Shown here piece by piece: positions 63,901 to 64,000 of a stretch of DNA of 64,000 bases. Positions within the stretch are counted from its first letter, which is position 1, and every line of letters starts with the position of its first letter. Source of the stretch: Paraglaciecola hydrolytica. Its GTDB lineage: Bacteria; Pseudomonadota; Gammaproteobacteria; Enterobacterales; Alteromonadaceae. The stretch spans positions 634,665 through 698,664 of the forward strand of contig NZ_LSNE01000005.1 of assembly GCF_001565895.1 (NCBI RefSeq). The letters are read 5' to 3'. The position numbers were made by a program, and so were the translations under genes. The notes beneath the pieces are model-generated. The model had not been told where the DNA came from and searched no databases. It saw only the letters and a program-made list of their open reading frames with translations.

Positions 63901-64000
63901 GTCAAATTAGTATCTGAGCCAGGCGTTGGAACTATTGCCACAGGTGTGGCTAAAGCTTATGCCGACTTGATTACTATTTCTGGTTATGACGGCGGAACTG
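60907..64000 (+). CDS. gltB: Glutamate synthase large subunit, N-terminal part (3' end outside window)
   Basis: Open from ATG at 60907 through the window end, 1031 codons. After a short propeptide of 12 residues, Cys13 (DNCGFGLIAH) is the amidotransferase nucleophile. QHRGGIAADGKTGDG and NGEINTIRGN belong to the glutaminase domain; the central domain and the FMN-binding domain (NSGEGGEDPKRF, KPGEGGQLPG) follow. It transfers glutamine amide nitrogen to 2-oxoglutarate. About a third of the usual ~1,500-residue protein, with the Fe-S ligands, lies beyond the edge; gltD is expected next. Confidence 0.97.
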   Translation, partial: MSLYHPNDSKDNCGFGLIAHTTGEASHKIVSTAIHALDRMQHRGGIAADGKTGDGCGLLMQKPNSFFQAIALENGWKLSKKYAVGMIFLSQNPELAETARKVMVEELERETLGIVGWRVVPTDHSVLGDLAATGVPQIEQVFVNAPSGWRKRDVERRLYMARRRAEKRLVSDPDFYVACLSGLVSIYKGLVMPIDLPKFYLDLADERLQSAICVFHQRFSTNTLPRWPLAQPFRFLAHNGEINTIRGNRDWSRARSNKFITPLLPDLQDAAPFVNLEGSDSSSLDNMLELFLAGGMDIFRAMRLLVPPAYQNNKTMDDDLRAFYEFNSMHMEPWDGPAGIVLTNGRHVACNLDRNGLRPARYVLTKDGLITLASEVGIWDYAPEDVIEKGRVGPGEMLAVDTYTGKIWRSTEIDDELKERHPYREWINKHIKHLAPIEKCDASHIGKRVFNDEMMAVYHKLFNYSYEEMQQIIKVLAKDGQEAVGSMGDDTPMAVLSSKHRVIYDYFRQQFAQVTNPPIDSLRENHVMSLATCIGREQNVFSETSGYAHRVLFDSPILMYTDLKQLREFDAEHYYSEKVDLNYLPEEGLKKAIERICNEVEYLVKTKKATFVILSDREIKANKLPIPMAMAVGAVQKRLIDKALRCDANIVVETASARDPHHFAVLIGLGATAIYPFLAYETIEQMVEKGDIEIDVMQATLNYRKGINKGLYKIMSKMGISTVASYRSSKLFEAVGINKDVVKLCFEGIPSRIQGAGFDDFEQDQINLQRIAWLKRKTISHGGLLKYVHGGEYHAYNPDVVTSLQKAVVSGNYDDYKVFSSLVNGRAPAHFRDLLGLNPDSSPIDISEVEPAENLFPRFDTAAMSIGALSPEAHEALAVAMNRLGGRSNSGEGGEDPKRFNTEKNSKIKQVASGRFGVTPHYLVNAEVIQIKVAQGAKPGEGGQLPGDKVTNYIAELRFSVPGVTLISPPPHHDIYSIEDLAQLIFDLKQVNPKALISVKLVSEPGVGTIATGVAKAYADLITISGYDGGT

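Overview
The window is chromosomal DNA of a marine gammaproteobacterium, most likely of the Alteromonadaceae (Glaciecola/Paraglaciecola/Alteromonas type). This rests on gene orders: aroK-aroB-damX-dam-rpe-trpS, pabA-argD followed by astA-astD, zapE-zapG-degQ-degS, ibaG/murA with mlaFEDCB, kdsD-kdsC-lptCAB-rpoN-hpf-ptsN-rapZ-ptsO-mgtE, and arcB-gltB. Genus is an inference; no rRNA, tRNA, CRISPR array, intact insertion sequence or prophage was seen.

Layout. 1-7.9 kb: shikimate, SPOR-protein, Dam, pentose-phosphate, TrpRS and PabA genes, interrupted by a minus-strand DUF2970/hypothetical pair and a TorF/Gcw_chp-type outer-membrane protein. 8-14.1 kb: an HDOD-like signalling protein, then an arginine-succinyltransferase (AST) operon ending in a DUF1338 dioxygenase-like gene. 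14.2-20 kb: erpA, a DUF6776 membrane protein, a CLC anion transporter with unusual filter residues, hemJ, folE and an exported nucleosidase-like protein. 20-25.3 kb: a YebC paralogue, zapE, an inverted-repeat intergenic element, zapG, degQ, degS. 25.4-30 kb (minus): murA, ibaG and the complete mlaFEDCB phospholipid transporter. 30.3-41.3 kb (plus): Ca/Na antiporter, Kdo and LPS-transport genes, sigma-54 and nitrogen-PTS genes, MgtE, a DMT exporter and a lipoprotein. 41.4-44.8 kb: galK-galT and a divergent LacI-family regulator with candidate operators.

44.8-58 kb is the accessory part. It starts with a degraded gene end, then a four-gene MCE-type lipid-transport locus (lipoprotein, MlaE-like permease, ABC subunit, MCE protein). 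Its ABC subunit has lost the Walker A lysine, the signature motif and the switch histidine while keeping an intact reading frame. Next comes a block of nine genes, eight of them with signal peptides or membrane anchors: LPP20-like proteins, an ETEC_3214-like protein, an MltC-like transglycosylase, a lipoprotein, two unrecognised exported proteins, and a papain-type protease followed by a small class III nucleotide-cyclase-like protein. This block is the best candidate for an undescribed envelope system. The window closes with the hybrid kinase arcB (minus) and the first two thirds of gltB (plus), which has a long leader with a possible three-way-junction RNA.

How the genes fit together: most of the window is envelope biogenesis (LPS export, phospholipid retrograde transport, peptidoglycan precursor, periplasmic quality control) and nitrogen/arginine/glutamate metabolism. 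All family assignments come from reading motifs and gene order by eye; none was confirmed by database search.
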